Of a DNA stretch of 64,000 nucleotides, positions 1 to 11,405 are shown piece by piece; within the stretch, counting starts at the first letter, position 1, and each line of letters starts with the position of its first letter. Made by a program: the position numbers and the translations under genes. The stretch comes from Monocercomonoides exilis (lineage: Eukaryota; Preaxostyla; Oxymonadida; Polymastigidae): positions 186,001-250,000 of the forward strand of contig LSRY02000004.1 in assembly GCA_001643675.2 (NCBI GenBank), written 5' to 3'. The notes under the pieces were generated by a model. The model worked only from the letters and a program-made list of their open reading frames with translations, made no database searches and was not told where the DNA came from.

Positions 1-3000
1 TTGTTCTGTTTCCACTGCACCTGATGCTTCAAATGACGCAGTTGGAGGAGGTTTATTCTGTTCGATGCGAAATGAACGATCATTTATTGTAAAAGATTCA
101 TCATTTACAAGTTGTTCTGCTCCTTCGCTTGAAGCTGATGGAGAGACAGGATGCGGAGGAGGTATTTATTTGTATCTTGTGGACAGTGATGTAAACTGGA
201 TCTGCGAAAATATCGACTTTGTTGCAGAAGAAGATCCTGAGTTTGAAACAAAGAAGAACAAAGCTCGATTCGGAAGAGATTTATTCGTTTCTTCGATGTC
301 TTTGAGAGTTAGTGTCCAGCGTTGTCGCTTGCCAACCGTTACAATTCCAAACACTTCAGATGAATTTGATCATTCATCTATGCAAGGATATGACGAACAT
401 AATGATCAGACAGCCATTCCACTTCTGTTTTATCTTATTCCTTTACCAGAAGAAGGATTTTATGTGGATGCTGATGGAGCGGACACTACAGCGTGTGGAT
501 TTTTGTTCAATCCTTGCAAAAACATTCTTTATACGCATGCGAATCGACTTGTTGACAATAAACCAATAATCGTAATCGAGTCTGTATATTTCAATGAAAC
601 ATTTGAAAATGATGATACGAATCTAACTGTCATTTCAAAAGAAATTAATCAAAACTCCATTCTGATTGTTAAGGGCGATCTTAACCATGACACTTACAAT
701 GGTGGACTTCTAACGACTCGCTTCGAAACATCTTTCAAATTTATAACTTTCGATCTTCCAGAGAACATTCAACTGTGTTCGTGCCTAATTCATCAGATGG
801 ATGCTTCTTTATCGTTCACAAAATGTAATTTGAGACAAACCGAAGGAGAGCATATTGACTTCATTTTTGTACTGATGAATGAAGGAAAATGTTCTGTTGA
901 GAGTTTTTCTGTAAATGAATTAACATTTGTGGACAGTTGCTTGTTCAAAGTTGACGGAGGTAATGCTAATGTTAATATCAGTGAAATGAATGTAGAATCA
1001 TTAACTGTTCAGTCAGAAACATCTTTTATGTCTTTTGAAAACTGCAATTCACTGATACTCAAGGCGTCCAATTTCACTGATTCACTGAGTGAAACTTCTT
1101 CTTTGCTCTTGGTTTCATCTGGAATCAATGTGACTTTAGATGCTTGCAGATTTGTCAACTGTAAACAGACTAAAACCCATGGATCCGTGCTGTACGTAAA
1201 AGCAACAAGTGCGAGTCAAACAAAAAATTCAGATCCAAGTCCAATTTCTCTTCGGTCTTGTATATTCAGTGGATGTTGTGTTGAAACAAGTTCAATTTCT
1301 CTGACGAAGGGAGGCGCTGTGATGATAGAACTGACATCGGACTCAGAGTTAAGAATTGCAGATTCTCTATTTTCTTCAAATCAAGCAAAGTCAACTGCAG
1401 TTGAATCTCCTCTTAGCCTTGGAGGAGCCATCTATCTTCATCTTGTTGATGCACTTGCCGAATGGGTATTGTCAATTTCCAACTTCCCTGAGCCAAATAC
1501 TCCAAATATCAATAAGGCTGATTTCGGTCGTGATTTATTTGTATCTTCTCCGAATCTCACACAAAGCGTGTCTTCGCATAATCTTCCGTTTGTTTCTTCA
1601 AATCCAACATTTGACCTTTCGCAATATCAGGGTTATGATGGACACGACTCAACGGAAGCTCTGCCTCTTCCATTTTTCCTAATAAAACTTCAAAACCCAA
1701 TATGCGTATCACGAGATTCATCAGAAGCAGTCATATGTGGATTTGTTCATTTTCCTTGTTCAACTTTAAACAAGGCAATTGATCAGCAAAAGGTATCTTA
1801 TTTGCCAGCAACTCTGACAGATGCAAATGTAACCATCGTTGCTGGAGAATCGAATGTTGGATATTTGGACATTTTAAGTGAATTTGGCATTTGCCCTCAA
1901 ATTAATTCTTGGAAGCCAGAAGACAAGCATCGTTACGCAATGAAATCCCTCACACTAACAACTTGGGATGGAACACGAGCAGAAGTCAACTTTGTGCAAC
2001 TGGCTGGAGAACGCAAACAGAACGGTATCATAGACAACGATGGCTCGACAATCAATCTCAGTGGAATCGATTGCTTTGTAAAATCATCATCATTTGGTCA
2101 CGAAGCCTTGTTTGCATGTTCTGCGGGAAGCCTTCGTTTTGAAGAATCTTCTCTCAGCTCAAAAAGTGACTCACCAACAATTAGCATTATCTTTATAAAG
2201 CAAACTGGCGGATCTTTGGATCTTATTGATTTTTCACTAAAATCAGAAACTTTGCTTACTTTAAGTAAATCAGCTATCGTTGTAATAGGAAATGTTGCAG
2301 TTGTTGCAAGCAAACTATGTGCCTCAAATGTCTCTTGCTTAACTTCAAATTCTTTACTTGATCTCAGTTCTGGTTCTTCTTTAGAAATGGATAACTCGAA
2401 TTTTACATCAATTTCTATGCAATCTTCATCTGTAATATACTCTCATACATCGAAAGCGTTATCTATTTCGTTGTCAAACTTCACTAACATCACTAAAAAT
2501 TCAACACATGGTTCTGTTTTATCAGCTTCTCATTCTACTTCTTCTTCCGCTTCTCGTTCGTCTTTAAAGACTCAAAATAATGCGGTTGTTGATGTAATTT
2601 CTGTGAAGCGCTGTAATTTCGTTCAGTGTTCTCTGAATACGAGCAATGCTGCTCTTCGCGAAGCAAAAGGAGGAGCACTTTCCTTGAATCTTTCTGAGCT
2701 AATGGAATTGAAAGTTTCAGGCTGCTCGTTTGAATCTTGCTCAGTTCGAGGAGATGAGTCAGATTCAGGTTGTGGTGGTGGGATGCATCTCTACTTTGTC
2801 CACAGCGCTGTTGACTGGAGCATCGAGGCACCGACATTCGATTCTAATATGGCGAAATACGGAAAAGATTTGTTTGTTTCTGCACCTCAGCTGAATTTGA
2901 CTGTCACTCAGTATTCTCTTCCATTTATTGGTACAGAATCACCGGAGTCATACCAATTTGATCACTCGTTGTGGCAGGGATATGAAAATCATAACTCAAA

Positions 3001-6000
3001 TCGAGCAATTCCACTTCCGTATTTCATAGTTCCATTCGAACGAAAAAGAATTAACGGAGCTTCAATTCCGGTTGTTGAAATAGATGAGAGTGGAGTTGAT
3101 ACTGTCGCGTGCGGATTTGTAAATTATCCTTGTTACACTTTGCAGCAGTCAATTCTTCGTGGTGTTGCGGCTACAAATTCTGAAAATATTGCAGTTGTTG
3201 TACAAAATAACTTCAACTTTGATGCTCCTTATTCTGTTCCAGTGTCTCTTCTATCTCTTTCTGGAAAGGATGCAATTTGCAACATGACAACAGTTCGCAC
3301 ATCTGCCTCGTCTTTGAAAGGAATGCTTACAATTACGCACTCTCTAATTGTTAACAACATTTCATTCCGCCAACCGCATCAGTTGCTTCAAAATTGCTTT
3401 GTTCATTTTGATGGCGATTCAGCCCAAATAACAAATTGCACTGTTATCCCACTTGCGAATAATAGAATAATTGGGCACGTATTTCTGTATGTGACAAAAG
3501 GAGAAGTTGCAATTACGAAGGTCTTAATTGGGGAAACAACACAGACATTGTCATATTTAGTGAATGAAAATCTATCGGGAAAAGAACTGAAAGAAATGGA
3601 AAAGTACTTTATCCAAACTGAGCCAACGGCATCCTTATCAACTGGCTTGTCTTCAAGTTATTCTTTCTTGGATAATATGCCATCTAACATCAAAATTACT
3701 AGTCAACAAAGATCAAACAGAGCAATATCTCTCATAATTTCCAATTGTTCGTTCAACAAATTAGATCTTCTTACTCCTCTGATTCATACAACTGATAATA
3801 CAAATGTCAGAGTGATGAATGCAAACTTTTCCTCTCTGTATGTTTCAAATGGACATGGAGTGGGAATATCTCATGACAGCAGCAGAATAAGCGAAAATCA
3901 CGAACTCAAAATCAGCAATTGTTTATTCACTGACTGCGAAGTTGGAAGAAAAGATGGTATTTCGCTTCCTCCTCCCATATTTTCCAACCAAGATAGCAGC
4001 GGAGGAGGATTCTATGCAAATATTTCCTCTTCCACTCAATTAGATGTGGCACAGACAGTATTTTCAAGATGCGTTGCTCCTGCAGCACGTGGTTCATACG
4101 GTAAGGGAGGAGCTATTTCATTGCAGTTGATGAACGAGAAGGGAGTGTTTTCGTTGACTTCTCCATCATTCGACTCCAACACAGCTGAGTTCGGAAACAA
4201 TATCTTCTTCTGTGCCTGGTCTTTGAAATCTGCTGCTACTCACTTTTCATTCAGCTTTTTAGATATTTCAGTTTCTTCGCCTTCAATTGAAAAAGATTAT
4301 TGCGGATACGACTTGCAATATAGCGACAGTATTGTGGTTCCTTTGTTCTTCTATCTTAAAACAACAGAGAAATGGATCTATTTATCATCTTCTGGGTATA
4401 ACACCTCAGCTTGTGGATTTGAGGACTATCCGTGCAGCTCGCTGCACCATGCAGTTAACAGGCAAACAATGGATAGGCGTGTCTATCTAACAGACAGTTG
4501 TGAGCTCAGAACTCCTGTTGTTTTAGATCAAACTACTTATACAATCACTGCAACACATCCACTCACTGACGATGAAATAGCATCTGGTGTACCGGAAAAA
4601 CCTGTAGAACAGAGAGGAATCATCAACGTGATTCTGAGCAATACAGAATCCAAGCAAAATATTGACACTCCAAATGTTTCAATCGGTTTGATTACTGTAT
4701 CTCGTCCAAGTGCATTTAGTCACATTGAGTTCAACTGCCAGAAGAACATAGCTCCATTTGGTTCGCTGTTCAGGACAACAGCACAAACATTGCAAGTCAT
4801 CAATTGTTCAATTTCTCAGAACATGACTCTTACGCAAAGGCAAGCATTCTATGCCTTCTGCTTATTCAGAATTGAAAACACAGACTTTTCTCTTCTGAAC
4901 CTATCTGTATATGACTCATCCTTCTTATTAAGTGCCATCAGCATAATTGGATCGTCTAATGTGAAATTGAACAATATTGTTTTCCAAAACATGGCATTTG
5001 GGAAGTTATCTTCAGCGCTCTCTTTTGATGCCATGGAAAAGAACAAATCTAAATTGGTGATAGCAGACTGCCAATTCTTAAACATATGCACATCTGGGAC
5101 AACTGCCCTGATGAACGTGGAAGGACCGTTTGTGAGTATGCAAAATTCCACGTTTAAGGAAAGCCGGGTAAATGCTCCAACTTTAGATGATGACGGGTTT
5201 GCGGCATTTGACAGTCATGATCTGGGACTTGAAGGGTCGGTTGGAGCGATGATGTATCTTGGATACTCTGAAGTTGTCATCGAAATGTGTGCATTTGTTG
5301 GAGTCGATGCCAGCAAGGCATCGTTCACCTCGTCAAATCTTTCTGATGTCTGTAAATGGAACGGATCTCTTATTCATGGAGAGGAAGCCTCAATTGACAT
5401 CCACAACAGCAGCATTTATTTCTCATCTTTTGGCGGTGTCTCTCTCAAAGGCTCTAATCTGTTCCTCGACCTTGTTTCGATGACGCTGAATCGCCCGACA
5501 AACAAGAGGTATCCATCTGCACTGCGTGACGTCCGATGCGAAGACGGAAGTGTCACAGTGAGCGAGAAAGCGCAATCTGGAACGCCTTGGATTCTCTCCT
5601 CGAATTGCTCTGTAAGTGTGGATGGAAAAGATGCTGTCAAAGATTGGTTCTTGTTCGAGCCTGTCGTTTTGCTGCTGAAAAGATCAGATCAAACGAATTC
5701 AACAGATCCAGAACCAGTGCAGCAAAATTCAGCAACCTCTCGTTTGTCTTCTTCTGCTGCTTTTATATCACAGCATAGTCTCTCTTCAATGAACACAATT
5801 ACTCATTCAGCTTCTTCGCATGTTTCCAATATTCTTGGCTCACCATCATCTTCTCATGCTAATCTTAATCTGAAAAGAAAAACAAAATATTCTCCATCAA
5901 CTCCTTATTCTTCTAAAGCATCATCTCAATCTCAATTTTTCGAAGAGAATAACTCCAAACAAGGCATTCTATCTGCCATCGCTCTTCGCATAAAACGTCT

Positions 6001-7882
6001 GCTGTCTTGGCGCACAGCCAACGAAGAGCCTGTCATAACAATGAGCATTTCAGGTCAGCTTCTAATGCCTTGCAACATAACAGCAGAGTTCTATTCACCT
6101 TCTGAAGATAGCGCTTTTCCAGAAAACGAAGTGATCCACTTCACACGGGAACTGAATTATATCACAGAGACTCAAGTGACTGTTGATGTGCCATTTTCTT
6201 GGGTTAGGGATAAGACAAGTTCTCAGAAAAATTCAAGAAATGATAATGCAAAAGTTGCTTATAACAGATTATCACGTTCTGATGGAACCTTCACTGAAGA
6301 AACAAAACTCAAAGGAAAAATGCCAAAACAATCAGACGAAGAAATCAGAGAAACTGATGAAGAAACAGAAGAAGAGACAAAAGTTAACTTATTCCTTCGA
6401 CTGGCATACTCGAACCCAGATGGCTTCGTCCGATACACTCAATCATTTTTCTTGGGATTGAAAACACAAAATCAGACAGAACCTCCAATTGTCGATCCAA
6501 TTCCTCCAGGTGACGATGATGGAGATGGCGATGAAGCCAACATTCAACAGAATGTTCCATTTACGCAGACAACAACATTTTTCATTGTTCTTTCAGTAGC
6601 AATACTTGTCCTAGTGATTCTTATCATCATTATTGTGTGTGCCGTTGTCAGAAGAAGAAATAGAAAGAAAAGAGAAAATGAATTTGATCAGCAGCAAACT
6701 CCCGTTGAAGGGGATGTGGAGATGGAGCAAATGAACAAAGTTCCCAATGTTACTGGTGCTCGTGTCGTGTTTGATGTAGATGTGGATGGCAGAACCAGCG
6801 AAAGCAACAGCTCGTTGCGTTCTGAAGACTTTCGAGAAGCAGGACGAAACACCGAGGGAGACAGAAATTCAGACTATGAAAGCAGAACACAGCTTAGAAA
6901 CAGAAGAAGAGTGCCTGTTCAAGAGATGGACAATGAGAATCCAAATTCTTCTTCCTCCTCCTCTCGTGTTTTGACTGGAACAGCATCATATCCCTCAGAG
7001 CCTAATTTCACTGGAACAGATGAAAACGGAAGGATCACAACAAATCCGTTGGCTGAATGCACAGACGGACGCGAAAGTGCTCGTGACTCGAACAGTTTTG
7101 CCGAGTCGATGCAGTTTGAAGAGACAGAAAGCACCAACGCAGAAGAAGTGGCAGAAACTGGTTTCATAAGCGACTCACAAATAAATGGGATGTTTAGAGT
7201 CAGCCAAAACGAATTGAAGAAATCTCGGAAGCCACAAACGTCATCCTCATCGCATAATCAGTTCGGTGGAGTTTCTTTGAGCGACATGGTTCCATCCATC
7301 GAACATGGTGTTTCTCTTCCTTCTTCTCACAATCCTCAACTTACAGACGGAGCACATGCTTCGCAGCTGCCTCTGGAAGAACTTGAAGAACTGGACGAAA
7401 ACAAGCTCATGGAACTGCTGAATGGCACAGACGATGACAACGACGAGCTTTCATCTATCTTCAATGATGTCAGCATCAATGTACTTAATCCGTGGGGGCA
7501 GTTTGAAGAGAAGCAGCATCCAAGAAAGAGAAAGCGGACCAAGCAACTGAAGCAGCAGCAAAAAGAAGACAAAGTTCTGATGGAAATGCTTCAAGAGGAG
7601 TATGGAAAGAAAGAAAGAAAACACAAAAGAAGAGCTCGACTTCAAAAAGAAGAAGCTCTTGCGCAAGAAATAAGGAATGAAGAAGATATTGGAGAAGAGA
7701 TCAATGCAGAAAAGAATACTCAGCTTGAAGAAAAAGAAGGAGAAGAAGAAAGGAAAGCGAATGAGCATGCTTCGCGCAGTCGCTCGAGGAGACGTCACAG
7801 CCATCATCATTCTCGATCAAAAAAGAAACACACACACGAATTCATTCCGTCGCTTGATGATGACATGATACTATCCTTGTAG
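1..7882 (+). CDS. Pmp-like repeat type I membrane protein, 5'-truncated by window edge
   Basis: The frame is open from base 2 to the TAG at 7880-7882, giving 2626 visible residues; the first in-frame ATG, at 65, is probably not the true start because coding sequence continues to the edge. The ectodomain carries four repeats of about 430-450 residues. Each has a GGG/GGAI-type motif (near 150, 1420, 2773 and 4108), then FGRDLF/YGKDLF/FGNNIF (near 269, 1524, 2857, 4189), a GYD/GYE motif, and a CGF..PC motif (near 494, 1735, 3110, 4411). GGA(I/L/V) and FxxN-like motifs are the marks of Chlamydia Pmp-type beta-helix proteins and of Pmp-like proteins in parasitic and commensal protists. N-glycosylation sequons are frequent. 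One hydrophobic helix (about 6575-6650) is followed by RRR and a roughly 400-residue charged cytoplasmic tail ending in a Lys/Glu/Arg coil and a His-rich stretch. A surface adhesion or recognition role is inference. Confidence 0.85.
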   Translation, partial: CSVSTAPDASNDAVGGGLFCSMRNERSFIVKDSSFTSCSAPSLEADGETGCGGGIYLYLVDSDVNWICENIDFVAEEDPEFETKKNKARFGRDLFVSSMSLRVSVQRCRLPTVTIPNTSDEFDHSSMQGYDEHNDQTAIPLLFYLIPLPEEGFYVDADGADTTACGFLFNPCKNILYTHANRLVDNKPIIVIESVYFNETFENDDTNLTVISKEINQNSILIVKGDLNHDTYNGGLLTTRFETSFKFITFDLPENIQLCSCLIHQMDASLSFTKCNLRQTEGEHIDFIFVLMNEGKCSVESFSVNELTFVDSCLFKVDGGNANVNISEMNVESLTVQSETSFMSFENCNSLILKASNFTDSLSETSSLLLVSSGINVTLDACRFVNCKQTKTHGSVLYVKATSASQTKNSDPSPISLRSCIFSGCCVETSSISLTKGGAVMIELTSDSELRIADSLFSSNQAKSTAVESPLSLGGAIYLHLVDALAEWVLSISNFPEPNTPNINKADFGRDLFVSSPNLTQSVSSHNLPFVSSNPTFDLSQYQGYDGHDSTEALPLPFFLIKLQNPICVSRDSSEAVICGFVHFPCSTLNKAIDQQKVSYLPATLTDANVTIVAGESNVGYLDILSEFGICPQINSWKPEDKHRYAMKSLTLTTWDGTRAEVNFVQLAGERKQNGIIDNDGSTINLSGIDCFVKSSSFGHEALFACSAGSLRFEESSLSSKSDSPTISIIFIKQTGGSLDLIDFSLKSETLLTLSKSAIVVIGNVAVVASKLCASNVSCLTSNSLLDLSSGSSLEMDNSNFTSISMQSSSVIYSHTSKALSISLSNFTNITKNSTHGSVLSASHSTSSSASRSSLKTQNNAVVDVISVKRCNFVQCSLNTSNAALREAKGGALSLNLSELMELKVSGCSFESCSVRGDESDSGCGGGMHLYFVHSAVDWSIEAPTFDSNMAKYGKDLFVSAPQLNLTVTQYSLPFIGTESPESYQFDHSLWQGYENHNSNRAIPLPYFIVPFERKRINGASIPVVEIDESGVDTVACGFVNYPCYTLQQSILRGVAATNSENIAVVVQNNFNFDAPYSVPVSLLSLSGKDAICNMTTVRTSASSLKGMLTITHSLIVNNISFRQPHQLLQNCFVHFDGDSAQITNCTVIPLANNRIIGHVFLYVTKGEVAITKVLIGETTQTLSYLVNENLSGKELKEMEKYFIQTEPTASLSTGLSSSYSFLDNMPSNIKITSQQRSNRAISLIISNCSFNKLDLLTPLIHTTDNTNVRVMNANFSSLYVSNGHGVGISHDSSRISENHELKISNCLFTDCEVGRKDGISLPPPIFSNQDSSGGGFYANISSSTQLDVAQTVFSRCVAPAARGSYGKGGAISLQLMNEKGVFSLTSPSFDSNTAEFGNNIFFCAWSLKSAATHFSFSFLDISVSSPSIEKDYCGYDLQYSDSIVVPLFFYLKTTEKWIYLSSSGYNTSACGFEDYPCSSLHHAVNRQTMDRRVYLTDSCELRTPVVLDQTTYTITATHPLTDDEIASGVPEKPVEQRGIINVILSNTESKQNIDTPNVSIGLITVSRPSAFSHIEFNCQKNIAPFGSLFRTTAQTLQVINCSISQNMTLTQRQAFYAFCLFRIENTDFSLLNLSVYDSSFLLSAISIIGSSNVKLNNIVFQNMAFGKLSSALSFDAMEKNKSKLVIADCQFLNICTSGTTALMNVEGPFVSMQNSTFKESRVNAPTLDDDGFAAFDSHDLGLEGSVGAMMYLGYSEVVIEMCAFVGVDASKASFTSSNLSDVCKWNGSLIHGEEASIDIHNSSIYFSSFGGVSLKGSNLFLDLVSMTLNRPTNKRYPSALRDVRCEDGSVTVSEKAQSGTPWILSSNCSVSVDGKDAVKDWFLFEPVVLLLKRSDQTNSTDPEPVQQNSATSRLSSSAAFISQHSLSSMNTITHSASSHVSNILGSPSSSHANLNLKRKTKYSPSTPYSSKASSQSQFFEENNSKQGILSAIALRIKRLLSWRTANEEPVITMSISGQLLMPCNITAEFYSPSEDSAFPENEVIHFTRELNYITETQVTVDVPFSWVRDKTSSQKNSRNDNAKVAYNRLSRSDGTFTEETKLKGKMPKQSDEEIRETDEETEEETKVNLFLRLAYSNPDGFVRYTQSFFLGLKTQNQTEPPIVDPIPPGDDDGDGDEANIQQNVPFTQTTTFFIVLSVAILVLVILIIIIVCAVVRRRNRKKRENEFDQQQTPVEGDVEMEQMNKVPNVTGARVVFDVDVDGRTSESNSSLRSEDFREAGRNTEGDRNSDYESRTQLRNRRRVPVQEMDNENPNSSSSSSRVLTGTASYPSEPNFTGTDENGRITTNPLAECTDGRESARDSNSFAESMQFEETESTNAEEVAETGFISDSQINGMFRVSQNELKKSRKPQTSSSSHNQFGGVSLSDMVPSIEHGVSLPSSHNPQLTDGAHASQLPLEELEELDENKLMELLNGTDDDNDELSSIFNDVSINVLNPWGQFEEKQHPRKRKRTKQLKQQQKEDKVLMEMLQEEYGKKERKHKRRARLQKEEALAQEIRNEEDIGEEINAEKNTQLEEKEGEEERKANEHASRSRSRRRHSHHHSRSKKKHTHEFIPSLDDDMILSL

Positions 7883-8522
7883 ATTAATCACTATTTTTTG
7901 ACGCATACATAACAAATATGTTGCGTGTTATTGTTGTTCTTTATTGATTGTTTACTGTTATTCTTGGGTTTATTATGATTTCTTGTAGTTCATCATTTCA
8001 TTTAAGTTATGACTTGTTTGTTTCGGTTCAATTTTTTTTATGCCAGTTGTATTTGATTTTATTTTTTGAAAATTCACTTCATCTTTTTTTTTAAGGTGTG
8101 TACAAATAGTAAAAGAGAATTGGTAAGTTAATTTGTTTTTATAAATTTTGACATACCAAAATAAATTGTGAAATATTTCCCTCTGCAAAATATTGCAGCT
8201 CAAAATAATCTTTGAAATGTTAGAAAAAATTTAACATTTTCAATAATCCTTTCTCCTCATCCCGAAAATCATTGATTCGAACCAATAAGTAATTTTAAAG
8301 ACAAAATATTTCTTTTCTATATTAATAATTCATATCATATATGCAATTCCTTTTGTGTTCTTGGATTTGTGACAGATCGTTATGTGTCCCATAACTTATA
8401 TTGAAAAGACCTATTTAAGGATCTTGAAACTCATATCTTCTCATTCTGGCTTTGCTGGATATTTGATTTTATTCACTTCTTCATTAGTTTTTTGAAAGGT
8501 TAATCAAAACTTATACGTAAAA
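7883..8522. other. AT-rich spacer before eEF2
   Basis: This 640-bp spacer holds the 3' region of the Pmp-like gene and the promoter of the eEF2 gene. I see no conserved ORF, RNA gene or repeat in it. The short ORFs on either strand are low-complexity. Confidence 0.6.
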
Positions 8523-11152
8523 ATGGTGAACTTTACTGTCGCTCAATTGAGAGAACACATGGGAAACCGCCACAATATCAGAAACATGTCTGTTATTGCT
8601 CATGTCGATCATGGTTTGTTTTGTGAAAATTATTATCATTTGATCGCTTATTTTTCGTGATAAATTTTTATAACATTTGTAATTTGTGAATACATTTGCT
8701 TTTGATCTCAAATCATTGAACATGTCATACAGGAAAATCAACATTGACTGATTCTCTGGTCGAGAAGGCTGGTATTATTGGCCAACAACAGGCTGGTGAT
8801 GCACGTATTATGGATACACGTGAAGATGAACAGGAAAGAGGTATCACAATCAAATCAACTGGTATCTCTTTGTACTACGAATTCCAGGTTCCTGGAAAAG
8901 ATAAAAGAGATGGATACCTTATCAACATCATTGATTCACCCGGTCACGTTGACTTTTCAAGTGAAGTGTCAGCTGCTATTCGTGTGACTGATGGTGCTGT
9001 CGTTGTCGTCGATTCAGTCGAAGGTGTGTGCGTCCAGACTGAAACTGTGTTGAGACAAGCTCTCGCAGAGCGTGTGGTGCCTGTTCTTATGATGAACAAA
9101 ATCGATCGTGTGATCCTTGAATTGAAATCAGATCCAGAAGAGGCATACCAAAAATTCCAGAGAAACATTGAAGATATCAATGTGTTGATTGCAACATATC
9201 ACGATGATAAACTTGGTGAAGTTGAAGCCAACCCAGTTGCCGGAACTGTTGTGTTCGGATCTGGTCTTCATCAATTTGGTTTCACATTGCGTCGTTTTGC
9301 TCAATTCTATGCAGCAAAATTCCAGACACCAGAAGCTGATCTTGTCAAGAAACTCTGGGGAGACTGGTTCTTCAACCCCAAAACAAAGAAGTGGCAAGAT
9401 ACCGATACTGATGCTGATGGCAAAAAATTGAAGCGTGGATTTGTGCAATTCATCTTGGATCCATTGTACCAAGTGTTTGATGCCATCATGACAAAGAACA
9501 TGGAAAGATTGACAAAAGTTATGACTCAAATGAAAATCCATCTGACAACAGAACAGGAAGCTTTCACAGAGAGAAAATTGCTGAAGGCTGTGATGCAAAA
9601 CTGGATGCCAGCAGCCGATGCCCTTCTGGAAACTATCATCTTGAACTTGCCATCTCCAGTTCAATCACAGAAATACAGAGTTGAAAACTTGTACACAGGA
9701 CCAATGGACGATGCTGCAGCTATTGCCATTCGTGACTGTAACCCAGATGGACCTTTGATGCTCTATGTTTCAAAGATGGTGCCAGCTGATAAATCACGTT
9801 TCTATGCATTCGGACGTGTCTTCTCAGGAACTGTTAGAACAGGAATGAAGGTTAGAATGCAGGGACCAAACTTCATCCACGGAAAGAAAGACGATTTGTT
9901 CATCAAGAACATCCAAAGATGCGTTCTGTTCATGGGCAGAAAATTCGAGCCTGTTGAAGATGTTCCTTGCGGTAACACTGTCTGCCTTGTTGGTGTTGAT
10001 CAATATCTGACAAAATCAGGAACCATCACTGATTTTGATGATGCATACAACATTGCTACCATGAAGTTCTCTGTCTCTCCAGTCGTGCGTGTTGCTGTTG
10101 AGCCAAAGAACATGAACGATTTGCCAAAATTGGTTGAAGGTCTGAAGCGTCTGGCAAAATCTGATCCATTGTGCGTCATTTCAACATCAGATTCAGGGGA
10201 GCACGTCATTGCTGGTGCTGGTGAACTTCATCTTGAAATTTGCTTGAAAGATCTTCAGGACGATTTCATGGGTGGAACCCAAGTCAAGATCAGCGATCCC
10301 GTCGTGCAATACTGCGAAACAATTCAGGAGAAATCAAGCACAATCGCCTTGGCCAAATCACCAAACAAGCACAACAGAGTGTTCATGGAAGCTGAACCTT
10401 TGGATGACGAGCTTGTTGAAGAGATTGAGAAAGGAAACTATGGACCAGAGAAAGATGTGAAGGAAATGGGAAAAGATCTCGTTTCTAAATACAACTGGGA
10501 TCCAACTGACTCCAGAAAGATCTGGTGCTTTGGACCCGATGGAAGAGGACCCAACATGATTGTCGATAAAACAAAGGCTGTGCAATATTTGGATGAAGTT
10601 AAGGATTCATTCGAACAAGCATTCTCATGGGTTACAAGAAAGGGACCACAGTGCGATGAAACCATGAGAGGAATCCGTTTCAATGTTACTGATGTTGTTC
10701 TTCATACTGATGCAATTCATAGAGGTGCATCTCAGATGGTTCAACCAATCAGATCATGCTTGTATGCCTCTGAATTGTATGCACAACCAACTCTTCTTGA
10801 ACCAATGTTCCTTGTTGATATCACATCTCCACAAGATGCTGTCGGTGGTATCTACTCATGCTTGAACAAGAGAAGAGGTCAGGTCACAGCCGAAGAACCA
10901 AGAATGGGTACTCCTCTTGTGCAGGTCAAAGCCTACCTGCCCGTCTCAGAATCATTTGGATTCACAGCAGATCTTCGCTCACACACTTCAGGACAAGCCT
11001 TCCCACAATGCGTGTTCGATCATTGGCAACTTGTCCAAGGTACAGCTTATGATGTTGGTTCCAGATGCTACACCACCGTCAGAGCAATCAGAAAGCGTAA
11101 GGGATTGGCAGAAGATGTTCCAAAGCCTGATACTTTCACTGATAAATTGTAA
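8523..11152 (+). CDS. EEF2: Translation elongation factor 2 (eEF2)
   Basis: GTPase that moves tRNA and mRNA through the ribosome after peptide bond formation. The exons are 8523-8613 and 8733-11152, giving 836 residues, close to the usual 840-860. The N-terminus [10 protein letters not shown] is typical of eEF2. The G1 motif AHVDHGKST (residues 26-34) is split by the 119-bp intron between the first base of Gly31 and the rest. G2 region [13 protein letters not shown]3 DSPGHVDF and G4 NKID follow. The diphthamide histidine is His693 in DAIHRG. The C-terminus TFTDKL matches the family. Around the diphthamide site the usual GGGQ reads GASQ and the segment after it is divergent. The position of the animal eEF2-kinase threonine is Met here. 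It sits downstream of and co-oriented with the surface-protein gene, with no sign of functional linkage. Confidence 0.97.
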
Positions 11153-11405
11153 TTGTTTTTTATCCTTTAAAGCAGAAAGTGTCTTCTCTTCATTTATTTC
11201 ATTTTCTAATGTGGATGGATAAAATCTCTTTTATCTCCGTTATTATTTGATCTGGATGAAGAGTTGAACACTTTTTTTTATTCTTTTCGACTTTTTACTA
11301 TCATATCCAGCAAAAACAGAAAAGAATATCTGGTGAAAATAAATTCTTTTTCATGTATTTTTTGATAAAAAATTAAGTTTTTAGCATTATCAAAATTCAG
11401 TGAAA

